DNA of 64,000 nucleotides from contig NZ_RPEM01000001.1 in the NCBI RefSeq assembly GCF_004745575.1, positions 124,001 to 188,000 of the forward strand. The letters are read 5' to 3'. A program made the position numbers and the translations under genes. Shown in pieces: positions 28,580-37,254 of the stretch (position 1 is the first letter of the stretch; the number at the start of each line of letters is the position of its first letter). Source of the DNA: Pseudotabrizicola sediminis. Lineage in GTDB: Bacteria; Pseudomonadota; Alphaproteobacteria; Rhodobacterales; Rhodobacteraceae. A model generated the notes under the pieces. It was not told the origin of the DNA and made no database searches. It saw nothing but the letters and a program-made list of their open reading frames with translations.

Positions 28580-29794
28580 TCAGCCCTTGAGTGCCCGGTT
28601 CAGATACTCATCCACCTTCTCCAGATAGCCCATCGTGGTCATCCACTTCTGGTCAGGTCCGACCAGCAGCGCCAGATCCTTGGTCATGTGGCCATCTTCC
28701 ACCGCATCGACAGTGACCTTTTCCAGCGTGCTGGCAAAACGCAGAAGCTGATCATTGTTGTCCAGCTTGGCGCGGTGCTTGAGCCCGCCGGTCCAGGCAA
28801 AGATCGACGCGATCGAGTTGGTCGATGTCTGCTGACCCTTCTGGTGCTGGCGGTAGTGGCGGGTCACCGTGCCATGCGCGGCCTCGGCTTCGACCACCTG
28901 CCCATCGGGGGTCATCAGGATAGAGGTCATCAGCCCAAGGCTGCCAAAGCCCTGCGCCACGGTGTCGGACTGCACATCACCGTCATAGTTCTTGCAGGCC
29001 CAGACATAACCGCCCGACCATTTCATCGCCGATGCCACCATATCGTCGATCAGGCGGTGTTCGTAATGGATGCCGGCGGCCTTGAACCTATCTTCGAACT
29101 CTTCGGCGTAAACCTTTGCAAACAGGTCTTTGAACCGGCCGTCATAGGCTTTCAGGATGGTGTTTTTGGTGCTGAGGTAAACCGGCCAGCCCTTCATCAA
29201 CCCGTAGTTCAGCGACGAGCGGGCAAAGTCGATGATCGAGTCGTCAAGGTTGTACATCGACATGTAAACCCCCGCAGAAGGCGCGGAATAGACGTCTTTT
29301 TCGATCACCGTGCCGTCGTCGCCGACAAATTTCATCGTCAGCTTGCCCGCGCCGGGAAAGCGGAAATCGGTGGCGCGGTACTGGTCGCCAAAGGCATGGC
29401 GGCCCACCACAATCGGCTGGGTCCAGCCCGGCACCAGACGCGGCACGTTCTGGCAGATGATCGGCTCGCGAAAGATCACGCCGCCAAGAATGTTGCGGAT
29501 CGTGCCGTTGGGCGAGCGCCACATTTGTTTGAGGCCGAACTCCTCCACCCGCTGCTCATCGGGTGTGATGGTCGCGCATTTGACGCCGACGCCGTAGGTC
29601 TTGATGGCTTCGGCGGCATCAATGGTGATCTGGTCATTGGTGCGATCCCGCTCCTCGATGCCAAGATCGTAATACTTCAGGTCTATATCCAGATAGGGCA
29701 GGATCAGCTTTTTCTTGATGAAATCCCAGATGATCCGGGTCATTTCATCGCCGTCGAGTTCGACAACGGGGTTTGCCACCTTGATCTTGGTCAT
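28580..29794 (-). CDS. icd: Isocitrate dehydrogenase (NADP+)
   Basis: 404 aa. The sequence [23 protein letters not shown] is the eukaryote-like (type II, homodimeric) NADP-IDH common in alphaproteobacteria rather than the E. coli type. Further family segments are [57 protein letters not shown] and [12 protein letters not shown]. It converts isocitrate to 2-oxoglutarate in the TCA cycle and supplies NADPH. An A/G-rich Shine-Dalgarno (GAAAGGGCGAT) precedes the start. Confidence 0.96.
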   Translation of the reverse strand: MTKIKVANPVVELDGDEMTRIIWDFIKKKLILPYLDIDLKYYDLGIEERDRTNDQITIDAAEAIKTYGVGVKCATITPDEQRVEEFGLKQMWRSPNGTIRNILGGVIFREPIICQNVPRLVPGWTQPIVVGRHAFGDQYRATDFRFPGAGKLTMKFVGDDGTVIEKDVYSAPSAGVYMSMYNLDDSIIDFARSSLNYGLMKGWPVYLSTKNTILKAYDGRFKDLFAKVYAEEFEDRFKAAGIHYEHRLIDDMVASAMKWSGGYVWACKNYDGDVQSDTVAQGFGSLGLMTSILMTPDGQVVEAEAAHGTVTRHYRQHQKGQQTSTNSIASIFAWTGGLKHRAKLDNNDQLLRFASTLEKVTVDAVEDGHMTKDLALLVGPDQKWMTTMGYLEKVDEYLNRALKG

Positions 29795-29893
29795 AATCGC
29801 CCTTTCGGTGTAAGATTCGGTTGCCGTCTCTATAGCGCAAACCGGGCCGACAGGGAAGGATTGTATGCAATTGCATACCGAAAATGCGAGCGA

Positions 29894-30496
29894 TCAGAGA
29901 AAGAACGCCGCCGCCTTTACCTTCACCCAATCCCACAGCGCAGGGGCACCGCGCGCGATCTTGGTTCCAACGCGGGTTTCCAACTGGTCTGCGGTGACGT
30001 TATAGGTGGTCCACGTCCCGCCGCCCGACATCAGGTTGGCCATCACGGGCTGTACCCGGTCAAGGCTTTTGGCGAAGATGGCATCGGGGGTTTCAGCGGC
30101 TTCGAACTCTTGCCACATCGCACGAAGATCATCGCGCAAATCGCTGGGAAGCAAGCCGAAAATCCGGTCTGCCGCGCGCTGTTCGGCGGCCATCGTCGTC
30201 GCTGACCCATGCGCCAGCCCATTCGCAGAGTGGATCGGCACGTCGCCCACGTCGATTTCCACCAGATCATGGATCAACAGCATGCGGATCACGCGGTTGA
30301 TATCCACGCCCGCGGCGGCGTGATCGGCCAGAACCAGCGCGTAAAGCGCCAAATGCCAGGAATGCTCGCCCGAGTTTTCCACCCGCGACCCGTCAACCAG
30401 CGTGGTTGCGCGCAGCACCGATTTCAGCCGGTCAGCCTCATTCAGAAAGGCAAACTGCGCCTCCAGCCGGGACGCAGGCGTGCCGGAACCATCCAC
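29894..30496 (-). CDS. HD-domain phosphohydrolase (YfbR/HDDC2-like)
   Basis: 200 aa if translation begins at the GTG at 30496, just after the stop of the preceding gene (30498-30500). Metal-binding residues are visible as ENSGEHSWHLALYALVLADHA and LLIHDLVEIDVGD, the H...HD...D pattern of HD phosphohydrolases. The closest functional relatives act as 5'-deoxynucleotidases, but substrate is not proven here. It is the last of three tightly packed minus-strand genes. Confidence 0.8.
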   Translation of the reverse strand: MDGSGTPASRLEAQFAFLNEADRLKSVLRATTLVDGSRVENSGEHSWHLALYALVLADHAAAGVDINRVIRMLLIHDLVEIDVGDVPIHSANGLAHGSATTMAAEQRAADRIFGLLPSDLRDDLRAMWQEFEAAETPDAIFAKSLDRVQPVMANLMSGGGTWTTYNVTADQLETRVGTKIARGAPALWDWVKVKAAAFFL

Positions 30497-30497
30497 G

Positions 30498-30767
30498 CTA
30501 ATGCCCGCCCTTTTCCGCCTCACGCGGGGCGTCGGGCAGTTTGGCCCCGGCGCGTTTGGCGGCAAGCGCTTTGTTCAGAAACTCCCGCCCGCGTTTTTCG
30601 GCCAGCCGGATGCGGATCGAGGTCATGAAGGCCTCTTGCAGGGTGGGAGACGAGGCACCCACCACTTTGGCGACCTGTTCGTAGAAATACGGATCATCCA
30701 GATCGACCGAGCCCGCCAGCACATCGCGGGCAAGGCCATCGGCCAGATCCTGGATGAAATCGCTCAC
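30498..30767 (-). CDS. Small conserved hypothetical protein
   Basis: 89 aa, GTG start overlapping the stop of the upstream hydrolase (GTGA). Acidic N-terminus (MSDFIQDLADGLARDVLAGSVDLDDPYFYEQVAKVVG), then a basic helical part (TSIRIRLAEKRGREFLNKALAAKRAG). There is no signal peptide, membrane helix or cysteine. The tight coupling on both sides and a normal composition argue that it is a real gene. I do not recognise a named domain. Confidence 0.7.
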   Translation of the reverse strand: MSDFIQDLADGLARDVLAGSVDLDDPYFYEQVAKVVGASSPTLQEAFMTSIRIRLAEKRGREFLNKALAAKRAGAKLPDAPREAEKGGH

Positions 30768-31423
30768 CGCGTGACCTCACCCAGACGGCGGCGGACGTAA
30801 TCCGACACGGTGCCGATCATCGGCTGCATGTGGGCCTCTTCATCCTTGAAGAAATGGTCCGCGCCGTCGATCTCGGTATGGGTGATGGTGATGCCCTTCT
30901 GCTCATGCAGTTTGCCCACCAGCGTCTTGGTATCTTTCGGCGGGGCCACCTTGTCGGCGGACCCATTGATGATCAGACCAGACGAGGGGCAAGGCGCGAG
31001 GAACGAAAAGTCATACAGGTTGGCCGGCGGGGCGACCGAGATGAATCCGGTGATCTCTGGCCGCCGCATCAGCAGCTGCATGCCGATCCAGGCACCAAAA
31101 CTGAAGCCCGCCACCCAGCAATGCTTGGCGTTCTGGTTCATCGATTGCAGGTAATCCAGCGCACTGGCCGCATCGGACAATTCGCCAATGCCCTGATCAT
31201 ATTCACCCTGAGACCGCCCGACGCCACGGAAATTGAACCGCAGCACGGTAAAGCCTAAGTTGTAAAAGGCGTAGTGCAGGTTATACACCACCTTGTTGTT
31301 CATGGTCCCGCCATAGGCAGGGTGCGGATGCAAAACGATGGCGATGGGGGCGTCGCGGTCCTTTTGCGGGTGGTATCGGCCTTCAAGTCGGCCTTCGGGG
31401 CCTGCGAAGATCACTTCGGGCAT
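30764..31423 (-). CDS. Alpha/beta hydrolase
   Basis: 219 aa from the internal Met (MPEVIFAGPEGRLEGRYHP); the longer frame to 31477 runs over the divergent iscR promoter. Alpha/beta hydrolase features: IAIVLHPHPAYGGTMNNKVV, the RFNFRGVGRSQGEYDQG strand-turn, the nucleophile elbow VAGFSFGAWIG (GFSFG, Ser) and a late catalytic His in DGADHFF. This YsgA/CIB-like family of about 220 aa has no firm substrate. It overlaps the next gene by 4 nt. Confidence 0.85.
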   Translation of the reverse strand: MPEVIFAGPEGRLEGRYHPQKDRDAPIAIVLHPHPAYGGTMNNKVVYNLHYAFYNLGFTVLRFNFRGVGRSQGEYDQGIGELSDAASALDYLQSMNQNAKHCWVAGFSFGAWIGMQLLMRRPEITGFISVAPPANLYDFSFLAPCPSSGLIINGSADKVAPPKDTKTLVGKLHEQKGITITHTEIDGADHFFKDEEAHMQPMIGTVSDYVRRRLGEVTR

Positions 31424-31457
31424 GTGTTTCCTGCCTGTCTTTCCCGCGAGCGATTTC

Positions 31458-31495
31458 TTGACGGTACCGCTCGGCATATCTAGAACCGTTCTAAA
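31458..31495 (+). promoter_or_regulatory. iscR-suf promoter overlapped by an Irr-type ICE box
   Basis: TTGACG (31458-31463), a 17-bp spacer and TAGAAC (31481-31486) form a good sigma-70 promoter for iscR. Over the -10 lies TCTAGAACCGTTCTAAA (31479-31495), which fits the alphaproteobacterial iron control element (TTTAGAA-N3-TTCTAAA, bound by Irr) at 13 of 14 specified bases. This placement suggests repression by Irr when iron is low or haem is scarce, but binding is inferred. Confidence 0.65.
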
Positions 31496-31610
31496 GCATG
31501 ACGTGTCAACATGTGACGGGGCCAGCCTACGGGTCGATTTCAGGTAATGGCCCCTGTGTTCCGCGTCAATCCATTAGCGGGCGGTATTTCCGCCATTCAG
31601 GGGTCTGAAC

Positions 31611-32084
31611 ATGAAACTCTCGACCAAAGGGCGCTATGCGATGGTGGCATTGGCCGATCTTGCGCTGATGGAGGCCAAGGCCAAAGCCGGAGAGCTGGTG
31701 TCGCTGGCAGCGATTGCCAAGCGGCAGGACATCTCCTTGCCATATCTGGAGCAGTTGTTTGTCAAACTGCGCCGCGCCAAATTGGTCGAGGCGGTGCGGG
31801 GGCCGGGCGGTGGCTATAAGCTCGCGCGCCCCCCGGCCGAGATCCGGGTGTCCGAGGTGATGGAGGCGGTCGAGGAAACCGTGGATGCGATGCACACCGG
31901 GGCAGGGGCATCGGGTGGCGTATCGGGGTCGCGGGCGCAAAGCCTGACCAACCGGCTGTGGGAAGGGCTTTCGGCCAACGTCTATGTCTTCCTGCACCAG
32001 ACCCGGCTGTCGGATGTGATCCGCAATGAAATGCGGCCCTGTCCGGCGGTGCCGGCGCTGTTTCGCGTGGTGGATGAAGAATGA
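31611..32084 (+). CDS. iscR: Rrf2-family Fe-S cluster regulator IscR
   Basis: 157 aa. The winged-helix Rrf2 domain is clear: MKLSTKGRYAMVALADLAL, ISLPYLEQLFVKLRRAKLVEAVRGPGGGYKLA. Classical IscR binds [2Fe-2S] through three Cys and a His around residues 92-107; here that region (AMHTGAGASGGVSGSRAQS) has no Cys, and the only cysteine is C144 in MRPCPAVP. R. sphaeroides IscR was reported as just such a single-Cys, cluster-binding repressor. It heads the suf operon and overlaps the next gene by 4 nt. Confidence 0.92.
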   Translation: MKLSTKGRYAMVALADLALMEAKAKAGELVSLAAIAKRQDISLPYLEQLFVKLRRAKLVEAVRGPGGGYKLARPPAEIRVSEVMEAVEETVDAMHTGAGASGGVSGSRAQSLTNRLWEGLSANVYVFLHQTRLSDVIRNEMRPCPAVPALFRVVDEE

Positions 32085-33124
32085 CCCGCCTGTATCTGGA
32101 CTGGAACGCCACCACGCCCCTGCGCCCTGAGGCACGGGCGGCGATGGGTGCGGCGATGGATGTTGTCGGCAACCCATCAAGCGTACATGCCGAAGGCCGC
32201 GCCGCCAAAGCGCTGATCGAAAAATCCCGCGCGCAGCTTGCTGCTGCCTTGGGCGCGGATGGGGCGGATATCGTCTTTACCTCTGGCGCGACCGAAGCGG
32301 CGGCCCTGGCCTCGGCAGGTCGCGATCTGGCCTGTTCGGAGGTGGAGCATGACGCGGTTCTGGCCTGGTGCGAACCACTGCTGACGGTGGATGCCGCGGG
32401 CCGGATCGAGGCCAATGTGCCGCGCGAATCCGCCATCCAACTGGCCAATTCCGAGACTGGCATCCTGCAGGATCTGCCGCAGGGCCTCGCGCTGTCAGAC
32501 CTGACGCAGGCCTTTGGCAAGGTGCCGATGGCGTTCAACTGGCTGGGCTGCGACATGGGAATGGTCTCGGCGCACAAGCTTGGCGGGCCAAAGGGCGTGG
32601 GCGCGCTTGTCATCCGGCAGGGGCTGGAGACTCATGCACAGATGCGCGGCGGCGGGCAGGAAATGGGCCGCAGGGCAGGCACGGAAAACCTGATCGGCAT
32701 CGCCGGATTTGCTGCCGCCGCAGAAGCGGCGGCGCGCGATCTGGCCAATGGGGTCTGGGAGGAGGTGGCTGAAATTAGAAATATTCTAGATTCAGCATTG
32801 TCGGCCCTCGCAAACAATACTATTTCAGTCGGAAAAGAAGTGTCGCGGCTTCCCAATACCCTGTGCCTGATCGCACCGGGCTGGAAAGGCGAGACGCAGG
32901 TGATGGCGATGGATCTTGCGGGCTTTGCCGTTTCGGCAGGCTCGGCCTGTTCCAGCGGCAAGGTGCGTGCCAGCCGGGTGTTGCGGGCGATGGGCTATGA
33001 GGACGGGTTGGCCGCACAGGCGATCCGTCTGTCGATCGGCCCCGGCATTTCGCGCGACGATGTGGTGCGCTTTGCTGAGGTCTGGGCCGCAGCTTACGCC
33101 AAGGCGCAGGCTCGCGCCGCATGA
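32081..33124 (+). CDS. Cysteine desulfurase (NifS/IscS-type) of the iscR-suf operon
   Basis: 347 aa, a PLP enzyme of the class V aminotransferase fold that takes sulfur from cysteine for Fe-S assembly. The start overlaps iscR (ATGA). PLP-binding Lys K166 lies in SAHKLGGPKG, and the persulfide Cys C290 in GSACSSGKVRASRVLRAMGY, the NifS/IscS-type motif. It is shorter than E. coli IscS (404 aa). The sequence around codons 230-239 is unusually AT-rich and contains a near-palindrome (see 32768-32796). Confidence 0.9.
   Translation: MTRLYLDWNATTPLRPEARAAMGAAMDVVGNPSSVHAEGRAAKALIEKSRAQLAAALGADGADIVFTSGATEAAALASAGRDLACSEVEHDAVLAWCEPLLTVDAAGRIEANVPRESAIQLANSETGILQDLPQGLALSDLTQAFGKVPMAFNWLGCDMGMVSAHKLGGPKGVGALVIRQGLETHAQMRGGGQEMGRRAGTENLIGIAGFAAAAEAAARDLANGVWEEVAEIRNILDSALSALANNTISVGKEVSRLPNTLCLIAPGWKGETQVMAMDLAGFAVSAGSACSSGKVRASRVLRAMGYEDGLAAQAIRLSIGPGISRDDVVRFAEVWAAAYAKAQARAA
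32768..32796. repeat. 29-bp near-palindrome with an ICE-like core inside the cysteine desulfurase gene
   Basis: The core ATTAGAAATATTCTAGA (32774-32790) fits TTTAGAA-N3-TTCTAAA at 12 of 14 positions. It is flanked exactly by GCTGAA (32768-32773) and its complement TTCAGC (32791-32796), so 11 of 13 base pairs of the whole element match. The local codons are AT-rich in an otherwise GC-rich gene. It could be an internal operator, a hairpin or coincidence. Confidence 0.5.
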
Positions 33125-33164
33125 ATTTCGGGCTGCAAGGCCCTGAGAAAAAAGGATATGTCCG

Positions 33165-34673
33165 ATGGACGGTGTTGAAGTGGAAGTGCGTGAAGGTGTG
33201 GATCGGGAAACGATCGAAACCGTGCAGGCGATGTCCGGCAAATACAAACACGGCTGGGAAACCGACATCGAGATGGACTATGCCCCCAAGGGCCTGTCGG
33301 AAGATATTGTCCGCCTGATCAGTTCCAAGAACGACGAACCGCAGTGGATGCTGGACTGGCGGCTGGCGGCGTACCGCCGCTGGGTGAAGATGACAGAGCC
33401 GACCTGGGCGATGGTGAACTACCCGACGATCGACTATCAGGACCAGTACTACTATGCCAAACCCAAGAGCATGGCGGTCAAACCCAAGTCGCTGGATGAG
33501 GTGGACCCCAAGCTGCTGGCCACTTATGCCAAGCTGGGCATCCCGCTGAAGGAACAGGCGCTGCTGGCCGGGGTCGAAACCCCCGAGGGGGAGCGCAAGG
33601 TGGCGGTGGATGCGGTGTTCGATTCCGTATCGCTGGGAACCACGTTCAAGGGTGAACTGGCCAAGGCGGGGGTGATCTTCTGCTCGATCTCGGAAGCCGT
33701 GCGCGAGCATCCGGAACTGGTTCAGAAATACATCGGCTCGGTCGTGCCACCGACCGACAACTTCTTTGCCACCCTGAATTCGGCGGTGTTTTCCGACGGG
33801 TCGTTCGTCTACATCCCGCCGGGCACCCGCTGCCCGATGGAATTGTCGACCTATTTCCGGATCAATGCCGAAAATACCGGGCAGTTCGAGCGCACGTTGA
33901 TCATCTGCGACCGGGGGGCTTATGTCTCCTACCTCGAAGGCTGCACCGCGCCGAAGCGCGACATCCCGCAACTTCATGCGGCGGTGGTGGAAATCGTGAT
34001 TCTTGAGGATGCCGAGGTCAAATATTCGACCGTGCAGAACTGGTATCCGGGCGATGAAAACGGAGTGGGCGGCATCTACAACTTTGTCACCAAACGCGCC
34101 GATTGCCGCGAGGCGCGGGCCAAGGTGATGTGGACGCAGGTGGAAACCGGGTCGGCGATCACCTGGAAATACCCGTCCTGCATCCTGCGCGGCGACGACA
34201 GCCAAGGTGAATTCTATTCCATTGCCATCGCCAACAACGCGCAGCAGGCCGATACCGGCACCAAGATGATCCACCTTGGCAAGCGCACAAAATCGCGCAT
34301 CGTGTCCAAGGGCATTTCCGCAGGCCGGGCACAGAACACCTATCGCGGGCTGGTGTCGATGCACCCGAAGGCCACCGACAGCCGCAACTATACCCAATGC
34401 GACAGCCTGCTGATCGGCGACAAATGCGGGGCGCATACGGTGCCCTACATCGAGGTCAAGAACAACTCCAGCCGGGTGGAGCATGAGGCGACCACGTCGA
34501 AGGTGGATGAGGATCAGCTGTTCTATTGCCGGTCGCGCGGGATGGACGAGGAAGAGGCGGTTGCCCTGGTGGTGAACGGTTTCTGCAAGGATGTGCTGCA
34601 AGCCCTGCCGATGGAATTCGCCATGGAGGCGCAGGCGCTGGTGGCGATCTCGCTTGAAGGTTCGGTCGGGTAA
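33165..34673 (+). CDS. sufB: Fe-S cluster assembly scaffold SufB
   Basis: 502 aa, ATG at 33165 preceded by AAAAGGA. The N-terminal [24 protein letters not shown] and the C-terminal beta-helix with [10 protein letters not shown]-like segment ([20 protein letters not shown]), TRAGHTVPYIE equivalent ([22 protein letters not shown]) and [16 protein letters not shown] are all present. SufB forms the SufBC2D scaffold on which clusters are built. It lies 40 bp after the desulfurase and 66 bp before sufC. Confidence 0.97.
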   Translation: MDGVEVEVREGVDRETIETVQAMSGKYKHGWETDIEMDYAPKGLSEDIVRLISSKNDEPQWMLDWRLAAYRRWVKMTEPTWAMVNYPTIDYQDQYYYAKPKSMAVKPKSLDEVDPKLLATYAKLGIPLKEQALLAGVETPEGERKVAVDAVFDSVSLGTTFKGELAKAGVIFCSISEAVREHPELVQKYIGSVVPPTDNFFATLNSAVFSDGSFVYIPPGTRCPMELSTYFRINAENTGQFERTLIICDRGAYVSYLEGCTAPKRDIPQLHAAVVEIVILEDAEVKYSTVQNWYPGDENGVGGIYNFVTKRADCREARAKVMWTQVETGSAITWKYPSCILRGDDSQGEFYSIAIANNAQQADTGTKMIHLGKRTKSRIVSKGISAGRAQNTYRGLVSMHPKATDSRNYTQCDSLLIGDKCGAHTVPYIEVKNNSSRVEHEATTSKVDEDQLFYCRSRGMDEEEAVALVVNGFCKDVLQALPMEFAMEAQALVAISLEGSVG

Positions 34674-34739
34674 AGCCGCAAGTTTGAAAACAATTCGGGC
34701 GCCAAGCGCTGTTCCAAAACGTCTAGAAAGCCGCAAAAA

Positions 34740-35495
34740 ATGCTGAATATCAAGAACCTGCACGTCAAACTTGAAGAAGAAGACAAGGTCATTCTGAACG
34801 GCGTCGATCTGTCCATCGGTGCCGGAGAGGTCCATGCCATCATGGGGCCGAACGGGTCGGGCAAATCGACCCTGTCTTATGTTCTGGCCGGGCGCGAAGG
34901 CTATACCGTGACCGATGGCTCTGCGCTGCTGGAAGGCGAAGAGCTGCTGGAGCTGGAACCCGAAGCGCGCGCGGCAGCGGGCCTGTTCCTTGCGTTCCAG
35001 TACCCGGTTGAAATTCCCGGCGTCGGCAACATGACCTTTCTGCGCACGGCGGTAAACGCACAGCGCAAGGCGCGCGGCGAAGAAGAGCTGTCTGCCGGCG
35101 AGTTCCTGAAAATCGTGCGCGCCAAAGCGAAAACCTTGCAGATCGACGCTGACATGCTGAAACGCCCTGTCAATGTGGGCTTCTCGGGCGGCGAGAAAAA
35201 GCGCAACGAGATCCTGCAGATGGCGATGCTGGAACCCAAGATGTGCATTCTGGACGAAACCGATTCCGGGCTGGATGTCGACGCGATGAAACTGGTGGCC
35301 GAAGGCGTGAACGCGCTGCGCGATGCGGGGCGGTCTTTCCTTGTCATCACGCATTATCAACGGCTTCTGGACCATATCAAACCTGATTTCGTGCACATCA
35401 TGGCCGCTGGTCGGATCATCAAGTCCGGCGGACCAGAATTGGCGCTGGAGGTCGAGAACAACGGCTACGCCGACCTGCTGGCGGAGGCGGAATGA
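34740..35495 (+). CDS. sufC: Fe-S cluster assembly ATPase SufC
   Basis: 251 aa ABC-type ATPase. Walker A GPNGSGKSTL, Q-loop AFQYPVEIPG, ABC signature FSGGEKKRNE, Walker B CILDETDSGLD and the H-loop TH are all readable. SufC powers the conformational change of the SufBCD scaffold and is soluble, not a transporter subunit. Its stop overlaps the sufD start (ATGATGA). Confidence 0.97.
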   Translation: MLNIKNLHVKLEEEDKVILNGVDLSIGAGEVHAIMGPNGSGKSTLSYVLAGREGYTVTDGSALLEGEELLELEPEARAAAGLFLAFQYPVEIPGVGNMTFLRTAVNAQRKARGEEELSAGEFLKIVRAKAKTLQIDADMLKRPVNVGFSGGEKKRNEILQMAMLEPKMCILDETDSGLDVDAMKLVAEGVNALRDAGRSFLVITHYQRLLDHIKPDFVHIMAAGRIIKSGGPELALEVENNGYADLLAEAE

Positions 35496-36778
35496 TGCTG
35501 GTGCAGGCGAAAACCGACGCGCTGACCGCGCGCAGCGGGGCGCTGACGGTTTCTGGCAGCGGCTGGCTGGGGGCGGCGCGGCGCGATGCTGTCGCGCGGC
35601 TGGCCGCCATGGGCCTGCCCACGAAGCGCGATGAATACTGGCGCTACACCGATCCGGCCAGCCTGACTGCTGCCACGCCGACCCCCGCCGCGCTGTTTGA
35701 CGCAGGCGATGAGGCCCCGGCCTTCGATGGCATTGACGCGGTAAAGCTGGTGTTTGTCGACGGCGTGTTCGATCCAGCGCAATCAGATGATCCGGCGTTG
35801 GCGGGGGTGGAGATTACGCATCTGTCGCAAGCAGAGGGCGTTGATATCCACTGGGCGCGCGACGTGTACGGCGTGCTGGAAACCCGGGGCCAGACCCCGG
35901 TGCAGCGCCCCTTGGCCACACTGAACACCGCCTATGCGACGCAAGGGTTCCTGATCCGCGCAACCGCAAAGGCGGCCAAGCCCGTGTCATTTCTTTATCA
36001 AAACAGATCAACCACTTCCGACGCGCTTTTGCACCATTGCATCAAGCTGGAACACGGGGCCGAACTGACCCTTCTGGAAAGCGGCCCAGCCGCCGCCCGC
36101 ATCACTGCGGTGATGGAGGTGGAGGTCGCCGATGGGGCCCGCTTTCACCACATCCGCAGTCAGGGCCGCGACCACGAACGCCGCGCGGCGACGCATGTGT
36201 TTTCACGTGTCGGGGCAGGGGCTTTGTTCAAGTCCTTCACGCTGACTGCCAATGGCTGCCTGACCCGGAATGAGCAGATCGTCGAACTGGTCGGCAATGA
36301 CGGCGTGGCCCATGTGGCAGGGGCTGCGGTGGGCGATGGCATCTTTCACCATGATGACACCGTGTTCATGACCCATGAAGGCCAGCGGTGTGAAAGCCGT
36401 CAGGTGTTCAAGAAGGTGCTGATGAACGGTGCCGTCGGTGTGTTTCAGGGCAAGATTCTTGTGAAACAAGGCGCGCAGAAGACCGATGGCTATCAGATTA
36501 GCCAGAGCCTGCTGCTCGATGGCGACAGCCAGTTTCTGGCCAAGCCGGAGCTGGAAATCTACGCCGATGATGTGAAGTGCAGCCATGGCAGCACCTCGGG
36601 CGCAATTGACGATACCGCGCTTTTCTACCTGCAATCGCGCGGTGTGCCCAAGCGGATGGCGCAAAGCCTGCTGGTGCTGGCCTTTCTGGCCGAGGCCATC
36701 GGCGAGATCGAGGATGAGGCCATCGCCGAAGACATCCGCTCGCGTCTGGAAGGCTGGCTGCAACGCCATGAACACTGA
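35492..36778 (+). CDS. sufD: Fe-S cluster assembly protein SufD
   Basis: 428 aa, starting at ATG 35492 or the immediately following ATG 35495. The N-terminus holds the MGLPTKRDEYWRYTDP motif, and the C-terminal beta-helix domain ends with DVKCSHGSTSGAIDDTALFYLQSRGVPKRMAQSLLVLAFLAEAI, with the conserved CSHG. SufD is the paralogue of SufB in the SufBC2D complex. Its TGA overlaps the ATG of the first YIP1 gene by 1 nt. Confidence 0.95.
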   Translation: MMLVQAKTDALTARSGALTVSGSGWLGAARRDAVARLAAMGLPTKRDEYWRYTDPASLTAATPTPAALFDAGDEAPAFDGIDAVKLVFVDGVFDPAQSDDPALAGVEITHLSQAEGVDIHWARDVYGVLETRGQTPVQRPLATLNTAYATQGFLIRATAKAAKPVSFLYQNRSTTSDALLHHCIKLEHGAELTLLESGPAAARITAVMEVEVADGARFHHIRSQGRDHERRAATHVFSRVGAGALFKSFTLTANGCLTRNEQIVELVGNDGVAHVAGAAVGDGIFHHDDTVFMTHEGQRCESRQVFKKVLMNGAVGVFQGKILVKQGAQKTDGYQISQSLLLDGDSQFLAKPELEIYADDVKCSHGSTSGAIDDTALFYLQSRGVPKRMAQSLLVLAFLAEAIGEIEDEAIAEDIRSRLEGWLQRHEH

Positions 36779-37254
36779 TGTCGATCACAACCGATATCGT
36801 TGAAACCTGGCGGCGGCCGCGCGTTGTGGTGCGCAGGCATCTGGCGCGCGGGCAGTCTGAGCCCTTTGCCTTCAGCCTGCTGGTGGCCTTTCTGGTGCTG
36901 GCCTTTGTGGCGCAATGGCCTGCCGCTTCGCGCGCGGCGTTCGAGGATGGCAATACGCCCGTGGCACCGCGACTTCTTGCCATTGCGCTGGCGCTGTTGG
37001 CGACGATTCCGCTGTGGTATGGTCTGGCAGCGGCCAGCCGTCTGGTGGCGCGGGTCTTCGGGGGCAGGGGCAGTTGGTATGGTGCGCGCATCGCGCTGTT
37101 CTGGTCGCTGGTGGCGATCACGCCCTTGATGCTGCTGCAGGGTCTGGTCTCGGGCCTGATCGGCCCCGGTCCCGGCCTGACGGCGGTGGGCGCGATTGCG
37201 GCGGTGGGGTTTGTGGTTTTCTGGGCGTTGGCCCTGATCGAAGTGGAACGCTGA
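36778..37254 (+). CDS. YIP1-like membrane protein, first of a pair in the suf operon
   Basis: 158 aa. A short basic N-terminus (ETWRRPRVVVRRHLARGQSEPFAF) leads into about four membrane helices separated by short loops. The pattern fits the YIP1 superfamily. It is coupled to sufD (TGATG) and to the next gene (stop and ATG directly abut), so it belongs to the operon. No cysteine cluster or metal site is visible. Its part in Fe-S assembly is unknown. Confidence 0.72.
   Translation: MSITTDIVETWRRPRVVVRRHLARGQSEPFAFSLLVAFLVLAFVAQWPAASRAAFEDGNTPVAPRLLAIALALLATIPLWYGLAAASRLVARVFGGRGSWYGARIALFWSLVAITPLMLLQGLVSGLIGPGPGLTAVGAIAAVGFVVFWALALIEVER

Noticed and set aside
28544-30205. 553-aa plus-strand frame opposite icd
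   Set aside because: It covers icd and the HD gene in antisense and has shadow-frame composition.
34707-34739. Third ICE-like site before sufC
   Set aside because: Only the CTAGAA half is present; the other arm does not match.
32820-35396. 858-aa minus-strand frame opposite sufB and sufC
   Set aside because: Antisense to well-identified suf genes, no recognisable domain.
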